From: CAZGOM01 sp964527265
Lineage (GTDB): Bacteria > Planctomycetota > Phycisphaerae > Phycisphaerales > Phycisphaeraceae
Direction of reading: 5' to 3'
DNA length: 5,860 nt
Assembly (NCBI GenBank): GCA_964527265.1
Contig: CAZGOM010000278.1
Span: 1 to 5,860, forward strand
The translations under genes were made by a program, and so were the position numbers. Below, in pieces: positions 5,148 through 5,860 of this stretch. Under the pieces are notes generated by a model. The model saw only the letters and a program-made list of their open reading frames with translations, had not been told where the DNA came from and ran no database searches. The first letter of the stretch is position 1, and each line of letters begins with the position of its first letter.

Positions 5148-5860
5148 ATGACCACCCCCTTCACGCTCAACACTCACTACTACCAGCAATTCGACGCAGA
5201 CCTCAAGCTCGACGTCCCCGGCGAAGGCTACGGCGGCTGGAAGCAGGCCCCCCTCACCTTCGACCGCGAAAACACCGCCCTCGTCGTCATGCACGCCTGG
5301 GACTGCGGCACGCCCGAGCAATACCCCGGCTGGTACCGCTGCGTCGAATACATCCCCCGCGCCAATAAGATCGCCGCCACCGTCTTCCCCCCCATCCTCG
5401 CCGCCGCCCGCGAAACCGGCTTCCGCGTTTACCACGTGGTCGACAGCGCCAAGCGCTTCGAAAAATTCCCCGGCCAGCAGCGCGCCGCCGCCCTCGACAA
5501 ATCCACCCCCGCCCCCCGCCAGTGGCGCTCCAATGCCAACATCGGCCCCAACTGGTCCAATCTCCACAAATTCCGCTCCGAAAACGTCTTCGTCGGCAAG
5601 CACAACGAAGCCGACGTCGCCGAAGGCTTTAAAAACACTGGCTTCATGAAAGACGCCGTCGCCCATGGCGATGAAGGCATCGCTGAAAACGCCAATCAGC
5701 TCTTTGGCCTCTGCGAAGCTGACAAGATCAGCCACCTTGTCTACATCGGCTTCGCCATCAACTGGTGCCTCCTCCTCTCCCCCGGCGGCATGCACGACAT
5801 GTCCAAGCGCGGCTTCATGTGCTCCGCCATCCGCCAGGCCGTCACCGCCGTCGAAAACAA
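5148..5860 (+). CDS. Isochorismatase-like cysteine hydrolase (3' end beyond window)
   Basis: The frame runs 237 codons from the ATG at 5148 to the right edge without a stop. The fold pattern is that of the isochorismatase-like (cysteine hydrolase) superfamily: a first strand 'TALVVMHAWDCG' (43-54), a helix and second strand 'PPILAAARETGFRVYHVV' (81-98), then 'HLVYIGFAINWCLLL' (196-210), whose Cys207 is the predicted nucleophile, followed by 'GGMHDMSKRGF' (213-223). Relatives hydrolyse amides, enol ethers or carbamates. The usual first Asp of the triad ('VID' in the first strand) aligns with His49; Asp52, three residues on, may take its place. Lys151 is a possible catalytic lysine, but this is unsure. 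There is no signal peptide. Only a weak GAG lies upstream of the start. It follows the M55 peptidase by 45 bp with no terminator visible, so co-transcription is likely. The C-terminus should be close to the window edge. Confidence 0.88.
   Translation, partial: MTTPFTLNTHYYQQFDADLKLDVPGEGYGGWKQAPLTFDRENTALVVMHAWDCGTPEQYPGWYRCVEYIPRANKIAATVFPPILAAARETGFRVYHVVDSAKRFEKFPGQQRAAALDKSTPAPRQWRSNANIGPNWSNLHKFRSENVFVGKHNEADVAEGFKNTGFMKDAVAHGDEGIAENANQLFGLCEADKISHLVYIGFAINWCLLLSPGGMHDMSKRGFMCSAIRQAVTAVEN

Noticed and set aside
5115..5795. Minus-strand open frame of 226 codons antisense to the isochorismatase-like gene
   Set aside because: It has the same codon-bias shadow pattern with no recognisable motif.

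Overview
The window reads as bacterial chromosome from the Planctomycetota or a related PVC lineage, possibly Phycisphaerae-like. This is inferred from a prepilin-type protein with a DG-box C-terminal region of the H-X9-DG kind, an isochorismatase-like hydrolase with a planctomycete-looking 'VVMHAWDCG' start, an ABC exporter with a soluble N-terminal extension, GC-rich coding sequence and mostly weak Shine-Dalgarno sites. No phage, transposon, CRISPR array or RNA gene could be supported.

Layout, left to right: (1) 1-1109, minus strand, the N-terminal 369 residues of an ABC exporter cut by the window edge. (2) 1110-1527, a gap with no convincing gene and one small hairpin. (3) 1528-1944, minus strand, a DUF1232/YkvA-type small membrane protein. 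(4) 1987-3000, plus strand, an intracellular alpha/beta hydrolase divergent from the YkvA gene with only 42 bp between them. (5) 3001-3251, a convergent intergenic region with a strong GC-rich hairpin and one copy of a 12-bp direct repeat. (6) 3252-4121, minus strand, a type IV pilin-like (pseudopilin) protein. (7) 4122-4295, a divergent control region with two candidate sigma70-like promoters whose -10 boxes overlap, plus an imperfect palindrome. (8) 4296-5102, plus strand, an M55 (DppA-type) D-aminopeptidase with every catalytic residue visible. (9) 5148-5860, plus strand, an isochorismatase-like cysteine hydrolase cut by the right edge.

The M55 peptidase and the isochorismatase-like enzyme lie 45 bp apart on the same strand and probably form an operon. 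Both belong to families that cleave small molecules (D-amino-acid peptides, and amides or enol ethers), so a small catabolic or peptidoglycan-recycling unit is plausible but not shown. The other genes do not form an obvious pathway with them. The most distinctive features are the shared divergent promoter region, a His where the first catalytic Asp of the isochorismatase family is expected, a Gln where the H-X9-DG His is expected in the pilin, and a strong C excess on the plus strand whichever way the genes run. I see no clear, wholly new system here.
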